64,000 nucleotides of DNA, from assembly GCF_001190945.1 (NCBI RefSeq), contig NZ_CP011112.1:1302001-1366000 (forward strand), in the 5' to 3' direction. This document shows, one piece after another, positions 49,967-58,205 of the stretch. Source of the DNA: Luteipulveratus mongoliensis. Lineage in GTDB: Bacteria > Actinomycetota > Actinomycetes > Actinomycetales > Dermatophilaceae. Below the pieces are notes generated by a model. It did no database searches. It saw only the letters and a program-made list of their open reading frames with translations, and had not been told where the DNA came from. A program made the translations under genes and the position numbers. The number at the start of each line of letters is the position of its first letter. The stretch's first letter is position 1.

Positions 49967-51595
49967 ATGTGCGTGGGCACAGTCGACCACCTGCGGTGGG
50001 CACGCGAGGCCTACGAGCGACGCGACTGGATGGCGGCGTACGACGCGCTGTCGGACCTGGACCCGTCCGCTCTGCGAGGCGAGGACTTCGCGCGCCTGGC
50101 GATCGCCGCGCAGCTGGTCGGGCGGCGCAACGACGCCGTCCAGGCGATGCAGCGGTCCTATCGCATCCACCTCGACGCCGGCGATCATCCGGCGGCCGCG
50201 ATGTCGGCGTTCTGGCTGGCCATGTCACTCAGCCAGGCGGGCGAACCGACGGTGGGCGCGGGGTGGCGGGCCAAGGGCGAGCGAGTGCTGGCCGGGGGCG
50301 ACGACGTGGTCGAGCGCGGCTACCTCCTGTGCCACGAGGTCTTCAGCTGTATCCACGGTGGCGAGCACGCCCGAGCGCGTGAGCTCGCTGTCGACGTCGA
50401 GGCATACGGGAAGCGCTTCGACAACGCGGACCTGACGGCCATGAGCCTCAACTGCCGAGGTCGGCTCCAGCTGTACGCCGGTGACGTCGCCGCAGGTCTG
50501 CACCTCCTCGACGAGGCGATGGCGACGGTGACGTCGGGCGAGCTCAGCCCGATCTTCGCGGGCAACATCTACTGCTCGGTGGTCGAGGCGTGCCAGGAGA
50601 TCTGCGATATCGGCCGGTTGTCGGACTGGACGCGGGTGCTCACCTCGTGGTGCGACACCCAGCCGGACCTGCTGCTGTTCACCGGGCAGTGCGCCGTGCA
50701 CCGCGGTCAGATCATGCTGCTGCGGGGCGAGTGGGCAGCGGCGATCGAGGAGTTCGATCGCGCTGTCGGCCGCTACCTGCTCGTCGGTACGCCCACGCCG
50801 GCCGGTTCGGCGCTCGCGGAGCGGGCCGTCGTGCTCCAGCTGCAAGGTGATCTGGATGGTGCGCACGAGTCGTTCGCGCGGGCGAATTCCTATGGATACG
50901 AGTCGCAACCGGCGCAGGCGCTGCTCTGGCTCGACCAGGGACGGGTGGACGCTGCGGTGACGACCATCCGCCGCCTCCTGGAAGAGCCGCGAGACCCGGT
51001 CCACCGGGCGCAGCTCTTGGCAGGTGCCGTGGAGATCCTGCTGGCGGGGTCAGCGACCGATGAGGCAGCGGCCGTTGCGAGTGAACTTGCTTCGGTAGCA
51101 GCACGATTCGGCTTCACGGCACTCAAGGCGCGAGCGTCGTACGCCACCGCTCGAGTCAGCCTCGCCCGTGGCGACCCCGGAGCGGCCGTGAGCTGCCTCA
51201 AGGAGTCGGCGCACCGTTGGGCGGAGCTCGGTGCGGTGTACGAGGTCGCTCGCTGCCGAGTCGGGCTCGGCCAGGCGTACGTCGGCCTGGGCGACCACGA
51301 CTCGGCAGCCGAGGAGCTGGCTATGGCGGAGTCGGCCTTCCGCGGTCTCGGCGCTCGGCCGGCCGAGCGAGCTGCCGCCCAGGTGCTGCGGCCGGTGTCG
51401 CCAGGTGGGTTGACCGCGCGCGAGATCGAGGTGCTGCAGCACGTGGCGTCCGGGCTGAGCAACGCCGAGATCGCTCGCTCATTGGTACTGAGCGAGAAGA
51501 CCGTGGCCCGGCACCTGAGCAACATCTTCGCCAAGCTGGATGTGTCGACGCGGACCGCCGCGGCGGCGTACGCCTTTCGCCATCACCTCACCTGA
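49967..51595 (+). CDS. LuxR-type regulator with helical-repeat sensor region
   Basis: 542 residues from ATG 49967 (GTG 49973 also possible). Residues 10-460 are TPR-like helical repeats (LRWAREAYERRDWMAAYDALSDLDP, many Ala/Leu/Arg helices). The C-terminal 60 form a LuxR HTH: LTAREIEVLQHVASGLSNAEIARSLVLSEKTVARHLSNIFAKLDVSTRTAAAAYAF. No LAL-type ATPase motif is present. Likely regulates the upstream monooxygenase. Its 3' end overlaps the convergent metallophosphoesterase gene by 8 nt. Confidence 0.88.
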   Translation: MCVGTVDHLRWAREAYERRDWMAAYDALSDLDPSALRGEDFARLAIAAQLVGRRNDAVQAMQRSYRIHLDAGDHPAAAMSAFWLAMSLSQAGEPTVGAGWRAKGERVLAGGDDVVERGYLLCHEVFSCIHGGEHARARELAVDVEAYGKRFDNADLTAMSLNCRGRLQLYAGDVAAGLHLLDEAMATVTSGELSPIFAGNIYCSVVEACQEICDIGRLSDWTRVLTSWCDTQPDLLLFTGQCAVHRGQIMLLRGEWAAAIEEFDRAVGRYLLVGTPTPAGSALAERAVVLQLQGDLDGAHESFARANSYGYESQPAQALLWLDQGRVDAAVTTIRRLLEEPRDPVHRAQLLAGAVEILLAGSATDEAAAVASELASVAARFGFTALKARASYATARVSLARGDPGAAVSCLKESAHRWAELGAVYEVARCRVGLGQAYVGLGDHDSAAEELAMAESAFRGLGARPAERAAAQVLRPVSPGGLTAREIEVLQHVASGLSNAEIARSLVLSEKTVARHLSNIFAKLDVSTRTAAAAYAFRHHLT

Positions 51596-52616
51596 GGAGC
51601 GGGACCGTGGCCTGCTTGATCCAGATGCCGGTGTGGAAGTCGCGGGCCAGGATGACGACCTTGGAGCGGTAGACCTCGACCTGCAGACCCTGGTTGAAGG
51701 GACCCGACACGGGCACCTCGCCACCCGCGCCGTTGTCGGTGTAGCCGGTCTGGATCGCGCCGGTGTTGATGACCGAGAAGCCGTCGGGGTTGGCCGTGCC
51801 GGGGACGACGCGGCGCACGCACCAGTCGTTGAGATGCAGGTCCCAGTGCGTGTGCCCGCAGAAGAAGAACACATCCTTGTGACGGCCGAGGATCGACAGC
51901 AGCCGATCGCTCTGGAGGTAGTCGCGCTCGTAGATCGTGCTGTAGGTGCCGGACACCGAGTGCGTCAGCGGATGGTGACTGACCACCATGACCGGCTTGC
52001 GGCGGCGCTCCCAGTACGCGAGTCGCTGGGTCAGCCAGGTGAGCTGGGCCTCGCTCATCCACACCTCGTCCCAGAGCGTCGAGTCGTGGTACTTCATGTA
52101 CTTCTCAGTGCCGATGCTCAGCACGGGGATGCCACCGAACGAGTGCTCGGAGTAGATCGTGTTGCGTCCGGCGAAGTTGTAGAAGCTGCGGAACAGCGAG
52201 TCCTCGGTCGTCCCGTTCGGCCACGTCTCCTGCGCCAGCGTCTGCGGGTCCTTCCACTTCGGCACGTAGAACTCGTGGTTGCCGATCGACCAGGCGAGGG
52301 TTTTCGGGTGCGAGCGCTTGCCGAAAGCTGTTCGTACGGCTGCGTATTCGAAGTCGTAGCCGCGCGGCGTGATGTCGCCGGCGATGGCGAGGCCGGAGCT
52401 GCCCGGGTTGGTCGCGTTCATGTCCTGCAGGGCGACGTCGAGGTCGCCCATGTCGCCCTGGATGTCGCTGATGACGTTGAAGCGGGTCAGCGGACGCGCG
52501 CTGCCGGGGCGCGATGCGGCGGCGGGCGCGGTGCTCGACTCGGCGTGCGCAGCGGTCGGTACGACGGCCGCGGCTGCCGCTCCGGCGGCGCCGACCAGCA
52601 AGGTTCTGCGATCCAT
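51588..52616 (-). CDS. Tat-secreted metallophosphoesterase
   Basis: 342 residues from ATG 52616, GAGGGAG upstream and a TATAGA-like -10 near 52640. Signal: MDRRTLLVGAAGAAAAAVVPTAAHA (twin Arg at 3-4). Calcineurin-type metal sites in order: ISDIQGDMGDL (Asp, Gln in place of the usual His), AGDITPRG (GD), GNHEFYVP (GNHE), VSHHPLTH and CGHTHWDLH (GHTH). It should hydrolyse phosphoesters outside the cell; substrate unknown. The usual DxH is DIQ here, a change worth testing. Confidence 0.85.
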   Translation of the reverse strand: MDRRTLLVGAAGAAAAAVVPTAAHAESSTAPAAASRPGSARPLTRFNVISDIQGDMGDLDVALQDMNATNPGSSGLAIAGDITPRGYDFEYAAVRTAFGKRSHPKTLAWSIGNHEFYVPKWKDPQTLAQETWPNGTTEDSLFRSFYNFAGRNTIYSEHSFGGIPVLSIGTEKYMKYHDSTLWDEVWMSEAQLTWLTQRLAYWERRRKPVMVVSHHPLTHSVSGTYSTIYERDYLQSDRLLSILGRHKDVFFFCGHTHWDLHLNDWCVRRVVPGTANPDGFSVINTGAIQTGYTDNGAGGEVPVSGPFNQGLQVEVYRSKVVILARDFHTGIWIKQATVPLLR

Positions 52617-52732
52617 GAGACTCCCTCTCTGCGAAGTTGTCTATACAAATTCGCAGCCGGAGGTGTCCTGGCCGTGGCCGACAGTTGGCGGCTGGCCCAA
52701 CGTCGTTCGCCGGCTGGGTGCTTTGGTCGGTC

Positions 52733-53155
52733 TCAGCCGGCCATTCCGTAGAGGCGCTCGACGTGGAGATGCAGCGGCAGACGGTGGTCATTGATCATGG
52801 CCTGGCGGAACTCGTCCCACTCGGGGTGCTCTCCGCTGATGGTGCGGTAGATGTCGACGAGCTCGTTGACGCTCGCATCGTCCGGACTTGTGCAGACAGG
52901 AAAGAGCTCGGCGCGTACCTCCGCGACGGCAAACTTCCAACGGCCGTCGCCCTGGATGAGCACGGTGGCACGCGCGTCGCGGCGCAGGTTGGCGACCTTG
53001 GCGCGAGAGTCGGTGACGGAGACCCGCAGCACATCGCGCTCTGCGTCGAAGGTGTAGCCGACGTTGGACAGCTGGGGCCGGCCGTCTTGCTTGATCGTGG
53101 CCAGTACTGCGAGGTCGCTGCCGGACAAGATGGTGCGCAAGGCTTCGTCGCTCAT
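52733..53155 (-). CDS. PPOX-class (pyridoxamine oxidase-like) F420/FMN-binding protein
   Basis: 140 residues from ATG 53155. Split-barrel wording: LSGSDLAVLATIKQDGRPQLSNVGYTFDAERDVLRVSVTDSRAKVANLRRDARATVLI, with the conserved K/R-rich NLRRDPR-like loop that binds the cofactor phosphate. Actinobacterial PPOX proteins of this size mostly use F420. Substrate unknown. Divergent from the MFS gene at 53301, separated by a 12-bp palindrome. Confidence 0.88.
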   Translation of the reverse strand: MSDEALRTILSGSDLAVLATIKQDGRPQLSNVGYTFDAERDVLRVSVTDSRAKVANLRRDARATVLIQGDGRWKFAVAEVRAELFPVCTSPDDASVNELVDIYRTISGEHPEWDEFRQAMINDHRLPLHLHVERLYGMAG

Positions 53156-53219
53156 ACCCCCATCGTCCCCTCCGCCGGTTGAGCCGGGCACCCGCCCTGG
53201 CGCGAGCCCGAGTCGAAAC

Positions 53220-53231
53220 AGCGAATTCGCT
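53220..53231. promoter_or_regulatory. Perfect palindrome in PPOX/MFS divergent region
   Basis: AGCGAATTCGCT, 12-bp perfect palindrome lying 64 nt before the PPOX start and 69 nt before the MFS start. Possible regulator site; no regulator gene is adjacent apart from the sigma factor downstream of the MFS gene. Confidence 0.3.
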
Positions 53232-53300
53232 CGCGACCGATGAGTTCGGGCAGCGACGCCGGTATGTACCCGTGAACCTCCCTCCAGGAAGGACACGGAC

Positions 53301-54737
53301 ATGTCGATGAACACCAACCAGCGCTGGGTGCTGGTCCTGACCTCGGTCGCCTCGCTGGCGATCATGCTGGACGCGTTGGTCGTGACGACCGCGCTCAACG
53401 CGATACGCCTCGACCTCAACGCCTCGATCGAGCAGCTCGAGTGGACGATCAACGCCTTCACGCTGCCGTTCGCGGTCCTGCTGATGGCGGCCGCCGCACT
53501 CGGTGACCGCTTCGGGCGCCGTCGTACGCTCGTCGCCGGCCTGGTCCTGTTCGGTGTGGCCAGCATCGGTTGCGCTCTCGCGCCGGGGATCGGCTGGTTG
53601 ATCGTCGCCCGGGCCGTGCAGGGCGCAGGTGCCGCCGCGGTCGTACCGGTCTCGATGACGATGCTCGGAACGGCCTTTGGTCCGACCGAGCGAGGTCGTG
53701 CGCTGGGCTTGTTCGCGGCAATCACGGGGATCGCGACGCTGGCCGGACCGCTGCTCGGCGGAGCCGTCGTCGAAGGGGCGACCTGGCCGTGGATCTTCTG
53801 GCTGAACGCTCCGGTCGTCGCCGTCCTCATCCCGCTCGTCCTGACCAGGCTCGAGGAGAGCCGAGGTCCCGTACGCCGACTGGACCTGGTCGGCATCCTC
53901 CTGGTGAGCGGCGCCGCGTTCGGGCTGGTGTGGGGTCTGGTCGAGGGCAACTCGGCCGGCTGGACCAGCGCGGAGGTGCTCGGGGCCCTGGTCATCGGGG
54001 CAGTGCTGCTGGTGGCCTTCGTCGCCTGGGAGCGCCGGGTCGAGGAGCCCTTGATCCCGATGCAGCTCTTCGCATCGCGTGCGTTCTCAGCGGGCAACGC
54101 GGCCGGGTTTCTTTTGTTTGCAGGTGTTTTCAGTGGAGCATTCTTCTTCGCCCAGTTCATGCAGACTGTCATGCACTACGGCCCGCTGGGCACCGGCGTA
54201 CGCCTGCTGCCTTGGACGGCAACCTTGTTCGTGGTCGCACCGATCGCCGGACGCCTGGTGAACCGGGTGGGCGAGCGACCGCTCGTCGCCGGTGGCCTTC
54301 TGCTCCAGGCGATCGGCCTCGGCTGGATCGCCGTCATCGCGTCGCCTGACATGTCGTACGTCGCCATGATCCCTCCCTTCATCGTTGCCGGCGTGGGGGT
54401 CTCGATGGCCATCCCTGCAGCACAGAGCGCAGTCCTCGGCGCCGTGCCGCCGGCAGCTGTGGGCGCCGCCTCCGGCACCTTCAACACGCTCCGTCAGCTG
54501 GGCGGATCCTTCGGAATCGCCATCCCTGCAACGGTATTCGCGGCGGCGGGTGATGTCGGCTCGGTGACGGAGTTCACTGACGGGTTCACGGCGGCGATCG
54601 CCACAGCTGCGGTCCTGACCCTCGTCGGTGCGGCCGCAGCGATGCTCATCCCCGCGCGTACCCGGTCCCGTCTGATTCCTGGACGGATCGGTCAGGTGGC
54701 CGGCGACGCGGCCGCGCCCGTCGGGTCCGCCCGATAG
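53301..54737 (+). CDS. MFS drug-resistance transporter (DHA2, 14-helix)
   Basis: 478 residues from ATG 53301 with AGGAAGGA upstream. DHA2 motifs: LDALVVTTALNAIRLDLNASIEQLEWTINAF (helix 1 motif D1), AAALGDRFGRRRTLVAG (motif A), IVARAVQGAGAAAVVPVSMTML (motif B) and GIATLAGPLLGGAVVEGATWPWIFWLNAP (motif C). It probably exports drugs or dyes by proton antiport. Followed 9 nt later by an ECF-like sigma factor and then a VOC gene, apparently one operon. Confidence 0.92.
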   Translation: MSMNTNQRWVLVLTSVASLAIMLDALVVTTALNAIRLDLNASIEQLEWTINAFTLPFAVLLMAAAALGDRFGRRRTLVAGLVLFGVASIGCALAPGIGWLIVARAVQGAGAAAVVPVSMTMLGTAFGPTERGRALGLFAAITGIATLAGPLLGGAVVEGATWPWIFWLNAPVVAVLIPLVLTRLEESRGPVRRLDLVGILLVSGAAFGLVWGLVEGNSAGWTSAEVLGALVIGAVLLVAFVAWERRVEEPLIPMQLFASRAFSAGNAAGFLLFAGVFSGAFFFAQFMQTVMHYGPLGTGVRLLPWTATLFVVAPIAGRLVNRVGERPLVAGGLLLQAIGLGWIAVIASPDMSYVAMIPPFIVAGVGVSMAIPAAQSAVLGAVPPAAVGAASGTFNTLRQLGGSFGIAIPATVFAAAGDVGSVTEFTDGFTAAIATAAVLTLVGAAAAMLIPARTRSRLIPGRIGQVAGDAAAPVGSAR

Positions 54738-54746
54738 GTTCGTGAC

Positions 54747-55724
54747 GTGGCTGATGTCACTGACCTCCAGGCTCGGATCGACGGATACCGACCCGAGCTC
54801 CTTGCGCACTGCTACCGCATGCTCGGCTCCATCCACGATGCCGAGGATCTGGTTCAGGAGACGATGCTGCGGGCGTGGCGGGCGGCCGACCGCTATGACG
54901 AGCAGCGCGCCTCGTTGCGGACGTGGCTCTACCGGATCGCGACCAACGCCTGCCTCACCGAGCTCGAGCGCCGCGGGCGACGGGAGCTGCCGTCCGGCAT
55001 CGCGGGCCCGAGTCCGGAGCTGGTCGAGTTCCCGGAGATGCATGCTGAGGTTCCGTGGCTGGAGCCGATCCCGGACCGCCTGCTCGGGACGGCAGCGGAC
55101 GATCCCGCCACGGTGGTGGCGGCACGCAACGGCATCCGGCTGGCGTTCGTCGCTGCGCTGCAACACCTGCCGGCCAAGCAGCGGGCGGTGCTTGTCCTGC
55201 GTGACGTGCTCGCCTGGTCAGCGGCTGAGGTCGCCGACCTCCTCGAGCTCAGCCCGGCTGCTGTCAACAGTGCGCTGCAGCGGGCCCGAGCGACGATAGA
55301 CAAGGCGGATCTCGTGAGCGACGACCTGCCCGAACGCCTGGACACCGGACAGCAGGCACTGATCGAGCGCTATGTGACGACGTTCCGTGACTCCGACATG
55401 GACGGGCTCAGCCGAATCCTCCATGAGGACGTCGTGCTGGAGATGCCGCCGGCGCTCGTCTGGTTCGCCGGGCGTACGCGGACGCTGGAGTTCTTCGGTC
55501 TCAAGGTCGGGCCGGACGCCGACTTCTGGCGAGCGGTCCCGGTCGGCGCGAACGGTCAGCCGGCCGTCGCGTACTACCGACGTCACGACGACGGCCAGCA
55601 CCATGCACACGCCGTGCACGTGCTGACCACGTCCGACGACCTGGTCTCTCGCATCACGGTTTTCGTCGACGCGTCGTTGTTCGCCCGCTTCGGCCTACCG
55701 CCCACCTACGAACGCAAGGACTGA
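54747..55724 (+). CDS. SigG/TIGR02960-like ECF sigma factor with SnoaL-like C-terminal domain
   Basis: 325 residues from GTG 54747. Region 2 (about 8-80): RPELLAHCYRMLGSIHDAEDLVQETMLRAWRAADRYDEQRASLRTWLYRIATNACL; region 4 (about 135-185): LQHLPAKQRAVLVLRDVLAWSAAEVADLLELSPAAVNSALQRARATI. From about 200 a SnoaL/NTF2-like domain follows (ALIERYVTTFRDSDMDGLSRILHEDVVLEMPP). No anti-sigma gene; in such factors the extra domain is thought to regulate activity. Co-transcribed with the MFS exporter and a VOC protein. Confidence 0.9.
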   Translation: MADVTDLQARIDGYRPELLAHCYRMLGSIHDAEDLVQETMLRAWRAADRYDEQRASLRTWLYRIATNACLTELERRGRRELPSGIAGPSPELVEFPEMHAEVPWLEPIPDRLLGTAADDPATVVAARNGIRLAFVAALQHLPAKQRAVLVLRDVLAWSAAEVADLLELSPAAVNSALQRARATIDKADLVSDDLPERLDTGQQALIERYVTTFRDSDMDGLSRILHEDVVLEMPPALVWFAGRTRTLEFFGLKVGPDADFWRAVPVGANGQPAVAYYRRHDDGQHHAHAVHVLTTSDDLVSRITVFVDASLFARFGLPPTYERKD

Positions 55725-55730
55725 TTCACC

Positions 55731-56102
55731 ATGCCGTTGCAGCTGCATCACGTCGTTGTCGACACCCACGACCTGCCGTCGCTTGCCGCGTTCTGGTCGG
55801 AGGTGCTGCACTGGCCCGTCCTGTCCGAGCGCGAGCGGGAGATCGTGATTGGTCCGTCTCCTGAGGCGCCGGTCGGGATGTGCTTCATGCCGGTCGAGGA
55901 CGAGAAGGTCGTGAAGAACCGCTTGCACCTCGACCTGACCACCGAGGGCGCCGACCGCGACGCCGAGATCGAGCGGATCTTGGCGCTTGGCGCGCGGCGG
56001 ATCGACGTCGGCCAGACCGGGCAGGAGTCGTGGGACGTGCTCGCTGACCCCGAGGGCAACGAGTTCTGCGTCGTCCGCCCCAAGACGACCCTCATCAGCT
56101 GA
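55731..56102 (+). CDS. VOC family protein (glyoxalase-like)
   Basis: 123 residues, 6 nt after the sigma-factor stop. Two-repeat VOC fold: LHHVVVDTHDLPSLAAFWSEVLHWPVLSE and VVKNRLHLDLTTEGADRDAEIERILALGARRIDVGQTGQESWDVLADPEGNEFCVV, matching the Glyoxalase_6 group. Candidate metal ligands are His5-6, His about 67 and Glu about 113. Role possibly detoxification or resistance, given the MFS-sigma-VOC operon. Confidence 0.88.
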   Translation: MPLQLHHVVVDTHDLPSLAAFWSEVLHWPVLSEREREIVIGPSPEAPVGMCFMPVEDEKVVKNRLHLDLTTEGADRDAEIERILALGARRIDVGQTGQESWDVLADPEGNEFCVVRPKTTLIS

Positions 56103-56108
56103 CACTCC

Positions 56109-56168
56109 GCTGGTCGGGTAGCCGGAGCGGGTCTCGATACGGCTCGTTCCTCGCCTCCTCGACCGGCG
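56109..56168. repeat. Palindromic intergenic repeat, family D copy 4 (shortened)
   Basis: CGCTGGTCGGGTAGCCGGAGC (56109-56129) pairs imperfectly with the end of GGTCTCGATACGGCTCGTTC...CTCGCCTCCTCGACCGGCG (to 56168). Located between the convergent VOC and DUF6584 genes. Confidence 0.7.
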
Positions 56169-56174
56169 GGAGCC

Positions 56175-56672
56175 TCACCCGAGCCAGGACGCGATCACCT
56201 GTACGAGTTGGTAGATCGCGAGCACGAGCAGCCCGATGATCACGAGGACGATCAGCGCACAGCCCAGGGCGACCTGCCACTCGTCGGCTGCATGCCCCTC
56301 GACCTCTCGCTGCACGGACTTGGGGAGCTCACGGAACTCTTCGCGCAGGCGCCCGAGCCGGTCAGCACTCACCGAGCCTTCGGTGTCAGCGTTCAGCGAC
56401 CAGGAAGCCGCCCGGACGATCTCTCGGGCGTGCCCGCCCCGGGACAGCTCGAAGGCGCGGATCTCCTCGGGCGTCGCGTCCTCCAGGACGTAGCCCCATC
56501 GGCCCGCTTCCGCCAGATCGTGCCCGGCTCGGCACGCATCACGCAGTGCCCGCCGGACAGTGAAGTCGGTCGGGTACGCCACCCGCAGGCTTGAGAGGCG
56601 CCGACGAGCCAGCCCCACGTCACCTCGCGCGACGTCCGCTGCCGCGCGGGCCAAGGTGTCCTCAACAGCCAT
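56175..56672 (-). CDS. DUF6584-like protein with C-terminal membrane helix
   Basis: 165 residues from ATG 56672 (GGGAGGT 6 nt upstream; GTG 56675 is adjacent). N-terminal helical-repeat part: ARGDVGLARRRLSSLRVAYPTDFTVRRALRDACRAGHDLAEAGRWGYVLEDATPEEIRAFE, resembling DUF6584. Ends with a single strong membrane helix (VALGCALIVLVIIGLLVLAIYQLVQVIA), so it is a tail-anchored protein. Function unknown. Palindrome at 56696-56715 lies just upstream. Confidence 0.7.
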   Translation of the reverse strand: MAVEDTLARAAADVARGDVGLARRRLSSLRVAYPTDFTVRRALRDACRAGHDLAEAGRWGYVLEDATPEEIRAFELSRGGHAREIVRAASWSLNADTEGSVSADRLGRLREEFRELPKSVQREVEGHAADEWQVALGCALIVLVIIGLLVLAIYQLVQVIASWLG

Positions 56673-56695
56673 CACGACCTCCCTTGCCGCACTCT

Positions 56696-56715
56696 ATTGC
56701 GACGAACGTCGCAAT
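56696..56715. promoter_or_regulatory. 20-bp palindrome upstream of DUF6584-like gene
   Basis: ATTGCGAC-GAAC-GTCGCAAT, perfect 8-bp arms, 24 nt before the start codon. A/T at its ends and the position suit a promoter-overlapping operator. Confidence 0.45.
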
Positions 56716-56797
56716 CTGAGGAGGCGGTCGAGTGGTCACTCCCCAGGCGCCGGCCGGCTCTGACACCTGAGGAGGCAGCCGAGTGGTCGCTCCTCAG
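56716..56797. repeat. Imperfect direct repeat with hairpin
   Basis: CTGAGGAGGCGGTCGAGTGG (from 56716) recurs with few changes from 56767 (CTGAGGAGGCAGCCGAGTGG), 51 nt apart. The second copy folds as CTGAGGAG (56767-56774) with CTCCTCAG (56790-56797). Probably terminator-like debris between the spermidine-synthase-like and DUF6584-like genes; the rest of the gap up to 56854 shows nothing else. Confidence 0.5.
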
Positions 56798-56854
56798 ATA
56801 CTCGCGTGCGAGCTCGTCCGTTCCGCCGCAGGCTCAACCGGCGGGCGGGCCTGT

Positions 56855-57649
56855 TTAGCGAAGGCGCCAGCGGCCGGGATCGGGTGGTTCGGGGGAAGGC
56901 TCACCGACCGCGTCAAAGGGCTTCGCCGCGCGGATCAGGCGATTCAGCTCGCCCTGTCCGCGTACGCCAGTGGGGAAGTCCGCGCGCGCCGAACGCCGCT
57001 GCAGCTCGCCGACGTCGAAGGTCGAACGAGCAGCAACCAGAACGACATTCCCGAATCGCTTGCCTTTGAGCACCTCATTCAGCCCGACCAACGCCTGCGC
57101 CGGCAGATGAGGCGCCAGCGTGGCGGCAACGCGACCGATGTAGCGAAGACCCGGTTCATCGGCCAGGTTCATCAGCAGCAACCCCTCCGGCCGCAGCACC
57201 CGCCCGACCTCAGCCGCAAACACAGCAGAGGTGACGCTCGCCGGGACCCGGCCCTCGTCGTACGCATCGAGCACGATCACGTCCGCGCTCGAGTCTTTAA
57301 GTGCTGCAACGCCACTCGCGCCATCCGTCGGCCGGACGCGGATCCGGTGACCGCGGGGGAGAGGCAGCTCCCGGCGTACGAGATCGGTCAGCTCGGCGTC
57401 CGGCTCCAGCACGATCTGCGCCGAACCCGGCCGAGTGTGCTCGATATAGCGCGCGAGCGTCAGGCCCGCGCCGCCGACGTGTGTCACGCCAATTCGCCCA
57501 GGCGTCAACGCATCCAGCGCCAGTGCGAGGTGCTGGACATACTCGAACACCAGTAGTCCGGGGTCGTCGAGCTGCACGTACGACTGTGGGTGCCCATCAC
57601 GGACGACCGTCACGCCACCGCGCTCGTCGCGGACCAGCTCCAGGCTCAC
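56855..57649 (-). CDS. Spermidine synthase-like methyltransferase-fold protein
   Basis: 264 residues from GTG 57649, whose codon overlaps the ArsR stop (GTGA). It matches fused-type spermidine synthase-like proteins: QSYVQLDDPGLLVFEYVQHLALALDAL, GVTHVGGAGLTLARYIEHTRPGSAQIVLEPDAELTDLVRRELPL, SADVIVLDAYDEGRVPASVTSAVF, VGRVLRPEGLLLMNLAD. The SAM-like site (HVGGAGLTLARY) is present, but the catalytic Asp pair of true polyamine synthases cannot be confirmed. Translationally coupled to ArsR. Confidence 0.82.
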   Translation of the reverse strand: MSLELVRDERGGVTVVRDGHPQSYVQLDDPGLLVFEYVQHLALALDALTPGRIGVTHVGGAGLTLARYIEHTRPGSAQIVLEPDAELTDLVRRELPLPRGHRIRVRPTDGASGVAALKDSSADVIVLDAYDEGRVPASVTSAVFAAEVGRVLRPEGLLLMNLADEPGLRYIGRVAATLAPHLPAQALVGLNEVLKGKRFGNVVLVAARSTFDVGELQRRSARADFPTGVRGQGELNRLIRAAKPFDAVGEPSPEPPDPGRWRLR

Positions 57650-58149
57650 TGGCCCGCCACTCGCCAGACGCCGACGACGACGCCGTACTCGGCCTCGCGC
57701 TTGTTCGCCGGCTGCAGGTCGTTGACCACGCGGTCGAGGTGTTCGGACAGGGCGGCAGCCTGAGCGGCAGTCAACTTGAGGTGCCGATGGTTCAGCAGGT
57801 GATTGTCGTCGGGCGGGATCTCTTCGCCCATCGTTGCCAGCATGGCCTTGGTCGCCGCGCCGCCATCCCCGGTGCTGAACCGCAGCCGCCGGGCGACTCT
57901 TACGTAGTACTGCTCGGTCCCGCCGCGTACCGTCCGGGTCCGGTCCTTGCGCGCCAGCCCGGCCTCGACGAGCACGCCGAGGTGGTGAGCGACGTTGCCC
58001 TTGTTGGTCTTCAGTCGGTTCGACAGCTGGCTGATCGTGGCGCCCTCGTCACCGAAGGAGCTAAGGATCCGGTGCCGCAACGGATGCGACAGCGCGCGCA
58101 TCTGGGCCGGCGAGGTGGCGTCGAGAGCGTCCGTGGGCTCGGTGTCCAT
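57646..58149 (-). CDS. ArsR family transcriptional regulator
   Basis: 167 residues from ATG 58149. Winged helix at about 14-75: SPAQMRALSHPLRHRILSSFGDEGATISQLSNRLKTNKGNVAHHLGVLVEAGLARKDRTR, followed by a beta wing and a C-terminal helical dimerisation part (DNHLLNHRHLKLTAAQAAALSEHLDRVV). No metal-binding CVC motif, so probably not a metal sensor. Divergent from the S41 peptidase gene; repeats at 58153-58187 are its likely site. Confidence 0.9.
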   Translation of the reverse strand: MDTEPTDALDATSPAQMRALSHPLRHRILSSFGDEGATISQLSNRLKTNKGNVAHHLGVLVEAGLARKDRTRTVRGGTEQYYVRVARRLRFSTGDGGAATKAMLATMGEEIPPDDNHLLNHRHLKLTAAQAAALSEHLDRVVNDLQPANKREAEYGVVVGVWRVAGQ

Positions 58150-58152
58150 GAG

Positions 58153-58187
58153 TCAAGCGTCAAGAGAAGTTGTCGCTTGGTCAAGCG
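58153..58187. promoter_or_regulatory. TCAAGCG repeats in ArsR/S41 intergenic region
   Basis: TCAAGCG at 58153 and 58181, TCAAGAG at 58160, and the inverted CGCTTG at 58174-58179 (pairs with CAAGCG at 58154-58159). All lie within the 56-nt gap between divergent arsR and the S41 peptidase gene, so they probably form the ArsR operator. Confidence 0.55.
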
Positions 58188-58205
58188 GGTTGCTGAACTC
58201 GGCGC

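Noticed and set aside
53220-53231. EcoRI-centred palindrome as restriction/modification signal
   Set aside because: A single 12-bp palindrome with no methylase or nuclease gene nearby; kept only as a weak operator candidate.
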